Of a stretch of DNA of 47,158 nt, positions 25,012-36,357 are shown piece after piece. The position numbers were made by a program, and so were the translations under genes. Each line of letters starts with the position of its first letter. Positions within the stretch are counted from its first letter, which is position 1. This stretch comes from Pseudomonadota bacterium. Its GTDB lineage: Bacteria; Pseudomonadota; Gammaproteobacteria; Burkholderiales; SG8-39. The notes beneath the pieces are model-generated. The model made no database searches, was not told where the DNA came from, and worked only from the letters and a program-made list of their open reading frames with translations. Location: contig JAJZPQ010000027.1 in the NCBI GenBank assembly GCA_021811085.1, forward strand, positions 1 to 47,158, read 5' to 3'.

Positions 25012-25245
25012 ATGCGCGGAGTCTTATGTGCAGTCGCGCGCGACCTGCGACCATTGCGCGCTCGCGCGCGCCAACCGCGATTTCGGCATGGATAAAGGAC
25101 ATCCGTGCCGAAATCGCGGTTAATGATGAACGCCAGGTCGGCTTGGGTTTGTCTCTATACAAGATCGCAGGATTGCGTGCGGACAGTTTCATCGTCCGTG
25201 CGCAATCGGCGATCCGCGCGGATGGGCCGCCGTCCGCGCAAGTTC
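25012..25245 (+). repeat. Dispersed structured intergenic repeat, copy A (with extra hairpin)
   Basis: This convergent gap shares a series of near-identical blocks with 43344-43525. The 5' block (25012-25062) matches 38 of 51 positions. Blocks gcttggg (25141) and tatacaagatcgc (25156-25168) follow. The 3' block includes gtccgtgcgcaatcggcgat (25194-25213) and gtccgcgcaa (25232-25241). Two tandem stems are conserved: gattgcgtgcggac with gtccgtgcgcaatc, and gcgcggatgg with ccgtccgcgc. Copy A also has a 21-bp hairpin at 25073-25121. Nature unknown: ncRNA, REP-like element or decayed mobile element. Confidence 0.75.
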
Positions 25246-25270
25246 TGCGCTGCAGTCCGGGGCTGCTCTT

Positions 25271-26035
25271 TTACTTCGGTGCCATGCGGATCGCGCCATC
25301 GAGGCGGATCACTTCGCCGTTCAGCATCTCGTTCTGGATGATGTGCACGGCCAGCGCGGCATACTCCGCGGGACGCCCCAGGCGCGGCGGGAACGGCACC
25401 ATCTTGCCCAGCGCATCCTGCGTTTCCTTGGGCATGCCCAGCAGCATCGGCGTTTCGAAAATTCCCGGCGCGATGGTCATCACGCGGATGCCGGAGCGCG
25501 ACAGGTCGCGCGCGATCGGCAGCGTCATGCCGACGATGCCGCCCTTGGATGCGGAATAGGCTGCCTGACCGATCTGCCCGTCGTAAGCCGCCACCGAGGC
25601 GGTGTTGATGATCACGCCGCGCTCGCCGCCCGCGTTCGGCGCCCCTTTGCTCATCGCATCCGCCGCCAGCCGGATCATGTTGAACGTGCCGATCAGGTTG
25701 ATGCTGATGACGCGGCTGAAGCTGGCGAGCGCATGCGGCCCCTCTTTGCCCACGGTCTTTTCGCCGATCGCAATGCCGGCACAATTGATGAGGCCGTGCA
25801 AGCCGCCGAAATCCTTCAGCGCCAGGGCCACCGCGGCCTTGGCGTCGGCTTCCGCAGTGACGTCGGTCTTGATGAATCGCGCCTGGCCCAGTTCCTTGGC
25901 GAGCGCATTGCCGGCATCGGCATTGACATCGGCGATGACCACATTGCCGCCGGCCTGCGCGATGGCGCGCGCGCTGGCCGCGCCCAGACCGGATGCGCCG
26001 CCGGTGACGATAAACGTGCTGTGCTTGAGTTCCAT
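25271..26035 (-). CDS. 3-hydroxyacyl-CoA dehydrogenase, SDR type (HSD17B10-like)
   Basis: The product has 254 residues. The Rossmann motif T-G-G-A-S-G-L-G (11-18), N-C-A-G (84-87) and the catalytic Ser147, Tyr160 and Lys164 are all present. The segment [20 protein letters not shown] and the insertion around 130-138 are typical of type-2 3-hydroxyacyl-CoA dehydrogenases acting in beta-oxidation or branched-chain amino acid breakdown. A steroid or acetoacetyl-CoA reductase activity is less likely. An aggaag site precedes the ATG. ETF-QO and acetoacetyl-CoA synthetase in the window fit fatty-acid use. Confidence 0.88.
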   Translation of the reverse strand: MELKHSTFIVTGGASGLGAASARAIAQAGGNVVIADVNADAGNALAKELGQARFIKTDVTAEADAKAAVALALKDFGGLHGLINCAGIAIGEKTVGKEGPHALASFSRVISINLIGTFNMIRLAADAMSKGAPNAGGERGVIINTASVAAYDGQIGQAAYSASKGGIVGMTLPIARDLSRSGIRVMTIAPGIFETPMLLGMPKETQDALGKMVPFPPRLGRPAEYAALAVHIIQNEMLNGEVIRLDGAIRMAPK

Positions 26036-26274
26036 GAGAGCCTTCCTAGGTTAGGGGGAAATTCGGAATTTTGAATTGCGCATTATCCCGCGAATTGCGG
26101 CCCCGGTCCAAGCCGGGCAAGCGCCGATGCGCCGGCGACTTCGCCATGAGTATGGGGGTTCCGACCGCGCAGCCACTGCAGGCTGTGCGCCTGCGGCCGA
26201 ATTCGCTGCAGGAGAAACGTATCGCGCAACAGATTGCGCGCTAACGCCAGACGCTGGACGCTGCGGCCCGGGAC
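26036..26274. other. 239-bp intergenic region
   Basis: It holds the SDR promoter (26082-26111) and several short GC-rich inverted repeats such as gcgcaacagattgcgc near 26226-26241, which may serve the end of the 93-residue gene. No gene is seen. Confidence 0.5.
26082..26111 (-). promoter_or_regulatory. Probable promoter of the SDR gene
   Basis: On the minus strand TTGGAC (26111-26106) and GATAAT (26087-26082) are spaced by 18 bp; the leader would be about 40 nt. Confidence 0.45.
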
Positions 26275-26556
26275 CTAGTGGTCTTCGATACGCGGCGTGA
26301 GCTCTTCCGCGAGTTCGCCGGTCTCGGGGTCGACCCAGTCGGAAATGCCGATCTCGTCTTCCGCCTGCTCCACGCTCTCCCCCGGTTCGTAATCCGAGTC
26401 GGCGCTGTACTGCATGTCTTCGACGGCTTCGAGCAGAGTCGGGAACGGGCCCGACTCCTTGCCGCTGTCTCTGGATTGCCAATAAAAGCCATCGGGGCGC
26501 TCGACGATTCTCGCTTTATCGTACTCGGGGGGCGTTTCCGGTATCACTTTTTTCAT
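26275..26556 (-). CDS. Small acidic protein of unknown function
   Basis: From ATG at 26556 the product has 93 residues. An upstream ATG at 26604 would add 16 residues but would place translation close to the predicted transcription start, so the shorter form is preferred. The N-terminal half has R-P-D-G-F-Y-W-Q-S-R-D-S-G-K-E-S-G-P-F-P-T-L-x-E-A, a WW-like/insert pattern seen in conserved betaproteobacterial unknowns. The C-terminal half is very acidic. No catalytic residues are seen. An FNR-type site lies upstream (26648-26661), suggesting oxygen- or redox-linked expression. Confidence 0.75.
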   Translation of the reverse strand: MKKVIPETPPEYDKARIVERPDGFYWQSRDSGKESGPFPTLLEAVEDMQYSADSDYEPGESVEQAEDEIGISDWVDPETGELAEELTPRIEDH

Positions 26557-26621
26557 AGCAAACCTGAACAATGGGTTCTGTAACAAATACGCCTGATGCT
26601 GCACACTAGGACCGCAATTCG

Positions 26622-26661
26622 ATTATACGTACTTGCGACTCTGCCGTTTGACAAGAATCAA
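26622..26661 (-). promoter_or_regulatory. FNR/CRP-type site and -10 box before the 93-residue gene
   Basis: On the minus strand TTGATTCTTGTCAA (26661-26648) is followed after 20 bp by a perfect TATAAT (26627-26622). There is no -35 hexamer at the normal distance, as expected for an activator-dependent promoter. Confidence 0.55.
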
Positions 26662-26698
26662 TGATACGCGCGGAGCCGGTGAGGCACACGGCGCGGCC

Positions 26699-27451
26699 TC
26701 AGAACTGGTAACGCCGCAGCCCGCCATCGACCGGGATCACGGTGCCGGTGATGTAACGCGCCAGCGGCGAAGCGAGAAAGCACACCAGCTGCGCGATATC
26801 CTCGGGCTCGCCGTACGAGCCGACCGGGATCTCGTGTTCGGACTGCCACTGGCGGTATTCGGGCGTGTAATTGCGCAGGATCTGCTCGCTCATGATGCGT
26901 CCGGGCGGAATCGAATTCACCGTGATGCCGCGCTTGCCCACTTCACGCGACAGACCTTTGGCCCAGGAATGCATCGCGGCCTTGGCGCAGAAAGCGCCGT
27001 TGATGCCCTCGGGCTCGGACTTGCCGGTGATGTTGATGATGCGCCCCCAGTTGCGGTCCATCATCTGCTGCAGCAGCTGATGCGTGAGCTGGCGCTGGCG
27101 CGTGAAATTCAGCGTGAGCGCCTCGTCCCACTGCGCTTCGCTCGCGTCCAGCTCGAAGCGCCTGCTGCCGCCCGCGTTGTTGACCAGAATATCGACCGAA
27201 CCGAGTCCGTCCAGCGCCGCGCGCGCGATCGCGGCACCCGCCTCCGGCTGCATCATGTCGCACTCGATCACCGCCGGGCGCGCGCCGCCGGCGGCGACGA
27301 TCTCGGCCGCAACCGCATCCAGCAGATTTTTGCGCCGCGCGGCGATCGCGAGGCGCACGCCTTCGGCCGCCAGCGCCAGCGCAATGCCGCGGCCGATGCC
27401 GGTGCTCGCTCCGGTAACCAGCCCGGTCTTTCCCGCAATTCCCAGATCCAT
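26699..27451 (-). CDS. Atypical short-chain dehydrogenase lacking the catalytic tyrosine
   Basis: The product has 250 residues. T-G-A-S-T-G-I-G-R-G (13-22) and N-N-A-G-G (91-95) give a normal NAD(P)-binding site. In the catalytic region I-N-I-T-G-K-S-E-P-E-G-I-N-G-A-F-C-A-K, Lys157 is kept but residue 153, where the YxxxK tyrosine belongs, is alanine. The usual serine is replaced by Thr142 or Gly143. The C-terminus G-T-V-I-P-V-D-G-G-L-R-R is standard. Either chemistry differs from classical SDRs or the protein binds cofactor without reducing carbonyls. Natural substrate unknown. Confidence 0.85.
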   Translation of the reverse strand: MDLGIAGKTGLVTGASTGIGRGIALALAAEGVRLAIAARRKNLLDAVAAEIVAAGGARPAVIECDMMQPEAGAAIARAALDGLGSVDILVNNAGGSRRFELDASEAQWDEALTLNFTRQRQLTHQLLQQMMDRNWGRIINITGKSEPEGINGAFCAKAAMHSWAKGLSREVGKRGITVNSIPPGRIMSEQILRNYTPEYRQWQSEHEIPVGSYGEPEDIAQLVCFLASPLARYITGTVIPVDGGLRRYQF

Positions 27452-27529
27452 CGGCCAGGCCTCCGTCTTTTATCGTGGCGGCTATGGTAGCAGGACGGCG
27501 CAGCGCCTGCGCAAGGCGCCCGGCAGCGT

Positions 27530-27571
27530 TTGACGGATATCAATACCCCTCTGCAGCGCATACGCTAGCTT
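27530..27571 (+). promoter_or_regulatory. FNR/CRP-type site and -10 box before the Mla operon
   Basis: TTGACGGATATCAA (27530-27543) is followed after 22 bp by TAGCTT (27566-27571). This is the spacing of class II FNR promoters (site centred at -41.5). Predicted start near 27578, about 50 bp before the permease gene. Confidence 0.5.
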
Positions 27572-27626
27572 TCAACTCAGAGAGCGTCATGCGGTGAATG
27601 TAAACAGACCCTAAGCTGCTGCGCCC

Positions 27627-28790
27627 ATGGCCGGGATCACCGGTGCAGACCAGATGAATCCAGACAAATACGATCCAAGCTCAGAAACGCAGGCGGACAT
27701 TCGGCCCGGCAATGGGCCGCTGGAACTGGATTGCGCCGGAGCATGGGTGCTGCGCGGCATCTCGCAACTCGCACCCAAGCTGGAACGCCTCGTGCGTTCC
27801 GGCAGTGGGGAGCTTACGCTCGATGCATCTGCGGTAAGCGCGATGGACACCTCGGGCGCCTGGCTGCTGCACCGGACCATGCGTACGCTGGAACTGAACG
27901 GGCGCAGTGTGCAGTTGCGCGGACTGCGTCCGGAATTCGCGGCCTTGCTGCGGCTGATCGCAGCGCGCAGCGTCGCCGCGCAAGCGCAGACCATGCCCAA
28001 CCTGCTGCACCGGATCGGACGCCAGGCATGGGCGAGCCTCGACAACGCGTTCGGCATGCTCGCCTTTCTCGGCGAGAACGCGCTCACGCTGTTGCGCACC
28101 GTTGCGCGTCCGCGCCGCATACGCTGGCGCGCCATCGCCTACAGCCTGCAGACGACCGGATTCGAAGCGCTGCCGATTACCGGCCTGCTCTCCTTCCTGA
28201 TGGGTATCGTGATCGCCTATCAGGGCGCCGAGCAGTTGCGCCAATTCGGCGCGAATATTTACGTCGCCGACCTGGTTGGGCTGTCGATGGTGCGCGAGCT
28301 CTCGCCCATGCTCACCGCCATTATCGTCGCCGGGCGCTCCGGCTCGGCGTATGCGGCGCAGATCGGCACCATGAAGGTGACCGAGGAAATCGATGCGCTG
28401 CGCACCATCGGCGTAGCACCGCTGGATCTGCTGGTGCTGCCCAAGATCCTGGCCCTGGTCGTGGCACTGCCCCTGCTGACCGTATATACCGATGTCATGG
28501 GCGTGCTCGGCGGCATGATCATGGCCCGCGCCCAGCTCGACGTCAGTTTCGGCGCCTTCCTCGAGCGCCTGGACGAGGCGATCACCCTGAACTCCTATCT
28601 GGTCGGCGTGGGCAAAGCGCCGGTATTCGCCGTGATCATCGCATTGGTCGGTTGTTATCAGGGTTTCCAGGTTGGCGGCAGCGCCGACAGTGTCGGCCGC
28701 CAGACCACGCTCAGCGTGGTGCAATCGGTGTTCCTGGTGATCGTCACCGATGCGCTGTTCTCCATTCTCTTCAGCTGGCTCGACATATGA
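27627..28790 (+). CDS. mlaE-like: STAS-MlaE fusion: ABC lipid transporter permease
   Basis: The product has 387 residues from ATG at 27627 (ATG at 27654 is possible; neither has a strong ribosome-binding site). Residues about 30-125 are a STAS/MlaB-like domain with the loop M-D-T-S-G-A-W. Residues 130-387 are an MlaE permease with V-A-D-L-V-G-L-S-M-V-R-E-L-S-P-M-L-T-A-I-I-V-A-G-R-S-G-S and about five transmembrane helices. In E. coli MlaB and MlaE are separate proteins of the MlaFEDB complex that moves phospholipids between membranes. Here they are fused, as in several other lineages. Confidence 0.93.
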   Translation: MAGITGADQMNPDKYDPSSETQADIRPGNGPLELDCAGAWVLRGISQLAPKLERLVRSGSGELTLDASAVSAMDTSGAWLLHRTMRTLELNGRSVQLRGLRPEFAALLRLIAARSVAAQAQTMPNLLHRIGRQAWASLDNAFGMLAFLGENALTLLRTVARPRRIRWRAIAYSLQTTGFEALPITGLLSFLMGIVIAYQGAEQLRQFGANIYVADLVGLSMVRELSPMLTAIIVAGRSGSAYAAQIGTMKVTEEIDALRTIGVAPLDLLVLPKILALVVALPLLTVYTDVMGVLGGMIMARAQLDVSFGAFLERLDEAITLNSYLVGVGKAPVFAVIIALVGCYQGFQVGGSADSVGRQTTLSVVQSVFLVIVTDALFSILFSWLDI

Positions 28791-29590
28791 GCAGCGCGGA
28801 CCTATCCGCACCGGGCAACGATGCGGTGATCGATATCCGCGGCCTGAACACGCGTTTCGGCGCTGCGGTGGTGCACGAAAACGTAAACCTGTCGGTGCGG
28901 CGCGGCGAGATTTTCGCGCTGGTCGGCGCGAGCGGCTGCGGCAAGTCGACGCTGTTGCGCGAGACGCTGGTGCTGCAAAAGCCGGTCGCGGGCTCGATCC
29001 GGGTGTTCGGCCACGAAGTAGTCGGCATGAACGACGCGGATGCGCTGCCGCTGCGCCGCCGCTGGGGCGTGATGTTCGAGCGCGGCGCGCTGTTCAGCGC
29101 GCTCACGGTGAAGGATAACGTGGGCATGGTGCTGCGCGAGCACACGCCGCTGGGCCCGGCGCTGATCGCAGAGATCGCCGCGCTCAAGATCGCGCTTACC
29201 GGACTGCCGGCGGACGCAGGCGCCAAGTACCCAAGCGAGCTCTCCGGCGGCATGCGCAAGCGCGCCGCGCTCGCGCGCGCGATTGCGCTGGATCCGGAAC
29301 TGCTGCTGCTCGACGAACCCACCGCCGGCCTGGATCCCTTGAGCGCGAGCGGCATCGACGAGCTGGTGCGGCAGATGCGCGACGCGCTCGGCCTGACCAT
29401 CATGATGGTGACTCACGATCTCGACCTGCTTTGGCGCGCGGCGGACCGCGTGGCCGTACTGGGCGACGGGCATATCCTCGGCACCGGGACCATGAACGAG
29501 CTCTCCGGTTCCACGGACCCGCTGATACGCGAATATTTTTATGGGCCGCGCGGCCGCGCCGCGCGCGAGCAGGCATGGAAGAAAAAGTAA
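28787..29590 (+). CDS. mlaF-like: ABC transporter ATPase, MlaF type
   Basis: From ATG at 28787, overlapping the permease stop by ATGA, the product has 267 residues. Walker A G-A-S-G-C-G-K-S-T is at about 46-54, the signature L-S-G-G-M-R-K-R near 147, Walker B L-L-L-L-D-E-P-T-A-G-L-D and the switch His in M-V-T-H-D. The L-S-G-G-M-x-x-R form is typical of Mla/Mce ATPases. It powers lipid movement through the MlaE permease. The C-terminal tail is basic and its last 16 bases overlap the MCE gene. Confidence 0.95.
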   Translation: MSSADLSAPGNDAVIDIRGLNTRFGAAVVHENVNLSVRRGEIFALVGASGCGKSTLLRETLVLQKPVAGSIRVFGHEVVGMNDADALPLRRRWGVMFERGALFSALTVKDNVGMVLREHTPLGPALIAEIAALKIALTGLPADAGAKYPSELSGGMRKRAALARAIALDPELLLLDEPTAGLDPLSASGIDELVRQMRDALGLTIMMVTHDLDLLWRAADRVAVLGDGHILGTGTMNELSGSTDPLIREYFYGPRGRAAREQAWKKK

Positions 29591-30501
29591 ACTTCGCCGT
29601 GGTCGGCGTATTCGTGCTCGGCCTCGGCGCCGCGCTGATCGCCGGCGTGCTCTGGCTCTCCAGCGGCGGCGCCTATCGCCGGGCCTACGATACCTACCAG
29701 ACCTACATGGGCGAATCGGTCTCCGGCTTGAGCCGCGACGCGCCGGTGCGCTACCGCGGCGTAGAGGTCGGCCGCGTGCGCCGGATGGCGCTGGTGCCGG
29801 ATCACGTAGAACAGGTGCAGCTTACCCTGGACATCGAGCACGGCACGCCGGTGAAGCAGGACACCCTGGCGGTATTGCGCGTACAGGGCCTGACGGGCAT
29901 CGCCTATGTCGAGCTCTCCGGAGGCAGCCAGGGCTCGGCCGAACTCGAGGCGCTTCCGGGCGAAGCCTATCCGGTAATCCGCAGCGGACCTTCGCTGATG
30001 GTGCGCCTGGACAGTTCGGTCAGCGCGCTGCTGACCAACCTGAACCGCACCAGCGAAAGTCTCACCGCCTTGCTCGACCAGGATAACCGGCGCGAGTTTA
30101 AACAAACCCTGGCCGACCTCAGCATACTGTCGCGCACGCTGGCGGCGCGTTCTGCCACCATCGACTCGAGCCTGAGCAATGCGGCGCGCACCCTGGACAA
30201 CAGCGCGCGTCTTTCCGGCGAATTGCCGCGCCTGATAGAACGCATCGAGCAAAGCGCAGACCGATTCGATCGCATGACGAGCGAGCTTGCCCGCGCCGGA
30301 GAACGCGCCAATGCAACGCTCGCCGGCGCGCGCGCCGATATGCGCCAGGCGGGCGATGAAATTCTGCCCGAGATACATCAGCTCGCCGCGGAACTGCGCG
30401 AAGTGACCGGAAATCTGCGCCGGTTCAGCAAACAACTGGAGCAGAACCCGAGCGTGCTGCTCTATGGCAGACCCGCGCCCAGACCCGGGCCCGGAGAATG
30501 A
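29575..30501 (+). CDS. MCE-domain substrate-binding protein (MlaD-like)
   Basis: From ATG at 29575 the product has 308 residues. A single N-terminal anchor (residues 7-28, VVGVFVLGLGAALIAGVLWL) precedes one MCE domain (about 38-120) with G-L-x-x-x-A-P-V-R-Y-R-G-V-E-V-G and Q-G-L-T-G-I-A-Y-V-E-L. A long helical region (about 150-290) follows, longer than in E. coli MlaD (183 residues), so this belongs to the elongated class that may build a tube across the periplasm. It follows the ATPase with a 16-bp overlap. The usual auxiliary lipoprotein gene is absent downstream. Confidence 0.92.
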   Translation: MEEKVNFAVVGVFVLGLGAALIAGVLWLSSGGAYRRAYDTYQTYMGESVSGLSRDAPVRYRGVEVGRVRRMALVPDHVEQVQLTLDIEHGTPVKQDTLAVLRVQGLTGIAYVELSGGSQGSAELEALPGEAYPVIRSGPSLMVRLDSSVSALLTNLNRTSESLTALLDQDNRREFKQTLADLSILSRTLAARSATIDSSLSNAARTLDNSARLSGELPRLIERIEQSADRFDRMTSELARAGERANATLAGARADMRQAGDEILPEIHQLAAELREVTGNLRRFSKQLEQNPSVLLYGRPAPRPGPGE

Positions 30502-30594
30502 GCACCGGCAGCGCAATTTCCGCCGATCGCGCGCGCACGCCGGCCGAACTCAGGGACTTTCGCCGCGCCGGATAGGCGCCCAGCCGGAGGCGAA

Positions 30595-31953
30595 TCAGGC
30601 GGCGTGCTGCCTCGGACCGGCGTACAGCGCTTCCATCTCGCGCCGCACTTTGTACGCGGGAAGATTCTCGTCCAGCGCCACATCGTCCCAGGTAAGCGAT
30701 TGCCCCTTCTTCACCGCGCGCGTGAGCTTGACCCGGTGCGCGAGCCCCAGCGGCAGTCCGCCGTAGGCGAGCGATTTCTGCGCCTGGAACAGCTTGCCCC
30801 AGACCGTGTAGCCGCCTTCCCCGTCGAGGATCTCGCCCGGCCTGAGGTCGCGTTTGGCGGTCGCGACCACGTCGGCGTTGAAGCAGGTGGCGGCACCGGT
30901 GGGCTCGCCGCGCAAACCCACCGAAGCGACCGAAATGCCCAATTCCAGTCCGATCAGATGCCAGCGCTTGTACAGGCAGGCATAGCGGCCGCTCGGATCG
31001 GTACGCACCATGTACTCCTTGAAGCAATTGCGGATGTACTCGGTTTCGCCCTCGAATACCACGAACACGCCGAAGCGGATGTCGTAGGGAATCACGCGCC
31101 CGTCCTTCTCCAGCGAGGATATCACCTCGACCTGGCCTTTCTGGTGCAGCACCCCGCCTTCGGCAATCGGGCGGCATACGAAAGGAATGTCGTCCACCGA
31201 TGCCGGCGGAAACGTCAGGCCGTCGGGCGGTGCGATGAGGCCGGTGGCGTTGCACACGGCGGTACTCTCGATCGAAGGCTTGGAGCCGTCGAGGAAGGAA
31301 TTGAACATCTTCGGGTTGAGGCCGCCGATCCTCGCCTGCTCGGGCGTGAGTCCGTAATTGGCCCAGACCGTCTCGGGCGTCGACTCCGAAAAATGCGGCA
31401 GCCATTTGTGCCCGCGCCCTGCGGCCACCACGGAGAAACCCGCGGCCCGCGCCCAGTCGACCAGATCGCAAATCAGCGCCGGCTGGTCGCCGTAGGCCAG
31501 GCTGTAGACCACGCCGGCAGCCTGCGCCTTGCGCGCGAGCAAAGGGCCGCAGAAGGCATCGGCCTCGACCGTGACATTGACCACATGCTTGCCGTGGGCG
31601 AACGCCGCGAGGCAATGCTCCACCGCCGCGGGCGGATTGCCGGTGCATTCGACGATGATATCGATTTTGGGATGCGCAACCACGGCCTGCCAGTCGTCAC
31701 CGAGATGGGTGTTGCCCTTGGCCAGCGCGGCATCCAGCGAGGCGGCCGCAAACTGCTCGGATTTCCATCCCACCCGTTCCAGGTTCGCCCGCGCCGCCGC
31801 CGGTGCGAGGTCGGCGATGCCGACCAGGTGCACCCCCGGCGTCTGCGTTACCTGGGCCAGGTACATGGCGGCGAATTTTCCGGCGCCGATCAAGCCTACG
31901 CGCAGGGGATTGCCTTCCGCTTGGCGCTGTTGCAGCTTGCGAAACAGATTCAT
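30595..31953 (-). CDS. Gfo/Idh-like NAD(P)-binding oxidoreductase with C-terminal SAF domain
   Basis: The product has 452 residues. Residues 17-150 form a Rossmann domain (R-V-G-L-I-G-A-G-K-F-A-A-M-Y) followed by homoserine-dehydrogenase-like catalytic core. The last 80 residues (A-K-R-D-L-R-P-G-E-I-L-D-G-E-G-G-Y-T-V-W-G to V-K-K-G-Q-S-L-T-W-D-D-V) are a SAF domain, as in sialic-acid synthase and FlgA-type proteins. Such proteins are often mis-annotated as FlgA. Reaction unknown; a role in sugar-acid or branched polyol metabolism is conceivable. It lies 21 bp after ftsB and is probably co-transcribed with the eno operon. Confidence 0.8.
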   Translation of the reverse strand: MNLFRKLQQRQAEGNPLRVGLIGAGKFAAMYLAQVTQTPGVHLVGIADLAPAAARANLERVGWKSEQFAAASLDAALAKGNTHLGDDWQAVVAHPKIDIIVECTGNPPAAVEHCLAAFAHGKHVVNVTVEADAFCGPLLARKAQAAGVVYSLAYGDQPALICDLVDWARAAGFSVVAAGRGHKWLPHFSESTPETVWANYGLTPEQARIGGLNPKMFNSFLDGSKPSIESTAVCNATGLIAPPDGLTFPPASVDDIPFVCRPIAEGGVLHQKGQVEVISSLEKDGRVIPYDIRFGVFVVFEGETEYIRNCFKEYMVRTDPSGRYACLYKRWHLIGLELGISVASVGLRGEPTGAATCFNADVVATAKRDLRPGEILDGEGGYTVWGKLFQAQKSLAYGGLPLGLAHRVKLTRAVKKGQSLTWDDVALDENLPAYKVRREMEALYAGPRQHAA

Positions 31954-31974
31954 CGTCGCTCCACCACTAGAATT

Positions 31975-32310
31975 TTATTTTGAGCCCGCCGTTTCCTGCT
32001 TGGGCGCAGGCGCTGCCGCAGCCGGCGCAGCGGCCGGGGACTGTTCCAGGATGTGGACGAAAATCTCATCCTGCTTGATCATGCCGAGTTCGTAGCGGGC
32101 ACGCTCCTCGATCGCATCGTAGCCCTGCTTCAGATCGCGCACCTCCGCGTCCAGGGCGTCGTTGCGCGCGTGCAGCTTGGCATTGAGGTCCTTCTGTGCC
32201 TTGACCTGGCGATCGGTTTCCCACACGTGCAGCCAGCCGCCCTTGCCCAGCCACAGCGGGTACTGCAGCAGCAGGATCAGCGCAGCGAAGACGATGGACA
32301 GGATGCGCAT
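31975..32310 (-). CDS. ftsB: Cell division protein FtsB
   Basis: The product has 111 residues. One membrane segment (residues 4-20, LSIVFAALILLLQYPLW) is followed by L-G-K-G-G-W and a coiled coil (about 32-80; K-A-Q-K-D-L-N-A-K-L-H-A-R-N-D-A-L). The E-E-R-A-R-Y-E-L-G-M-I-K-x-D-E-x-F block is the DivIC/FtsB hallmark. A low-complexity Ala/Pro tail ends the protein. FtsB joins FtsL and FtsQ at the septum to activate FtsWI. It lies 3 bp after eno, a conserved pairing in proteobacteria. Confidence 0.95.
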   Translation of the reverse strand: MRILSIVFAALILLLQYPLWLGKGGWLHVWETDRQVKAQKDLNAKLHARNDALDAEVRDLKQGYDAIEERARYELGMIKQDEIFVHILEQSPAAAPAAAAPAPKQETAGSK

Positions 32311-32313
32311 TAC

Positions 32314-33618
<1,305 letters not shown>

Positions 33619-33659
33619 TCAGGGCTTCGATATTTTACTGCTGCTGCTTCCGCCTGCCG

Positions 33660-36254
<2,595 letters not shown>

Positions 36255-36298
36255 CGAAATTCCGCCGACGAAATTCCGCCGACACGAAATTCCGCCGG
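36255..36298. repeat. Three tandem 14-bp repeats in the pyrG upstream region
   Basis: cgaaattccgccga occurs at 36255-36268 and 36269-36282, then after 2 bp cgaaattccgccgg at 36285-36298. They sit directly upstream of the pyrG -35 box. No gene covers them. Confidence 0.8.
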
Positions 36299-36357
36299 CC
36301 GGCGCAGCGCAATGAGACGCGCTGAGCCGGATCGCAGCGCGCATGGCGGGCCGGCAT

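Noticed and set aside
30498-30575. 25-codon frame M-S-T-G-S-A overlapping the MCE stop by ATGA
   Set aside because: Too short, no signal peptide or lipobox, so it is not the missing lipoprotein.
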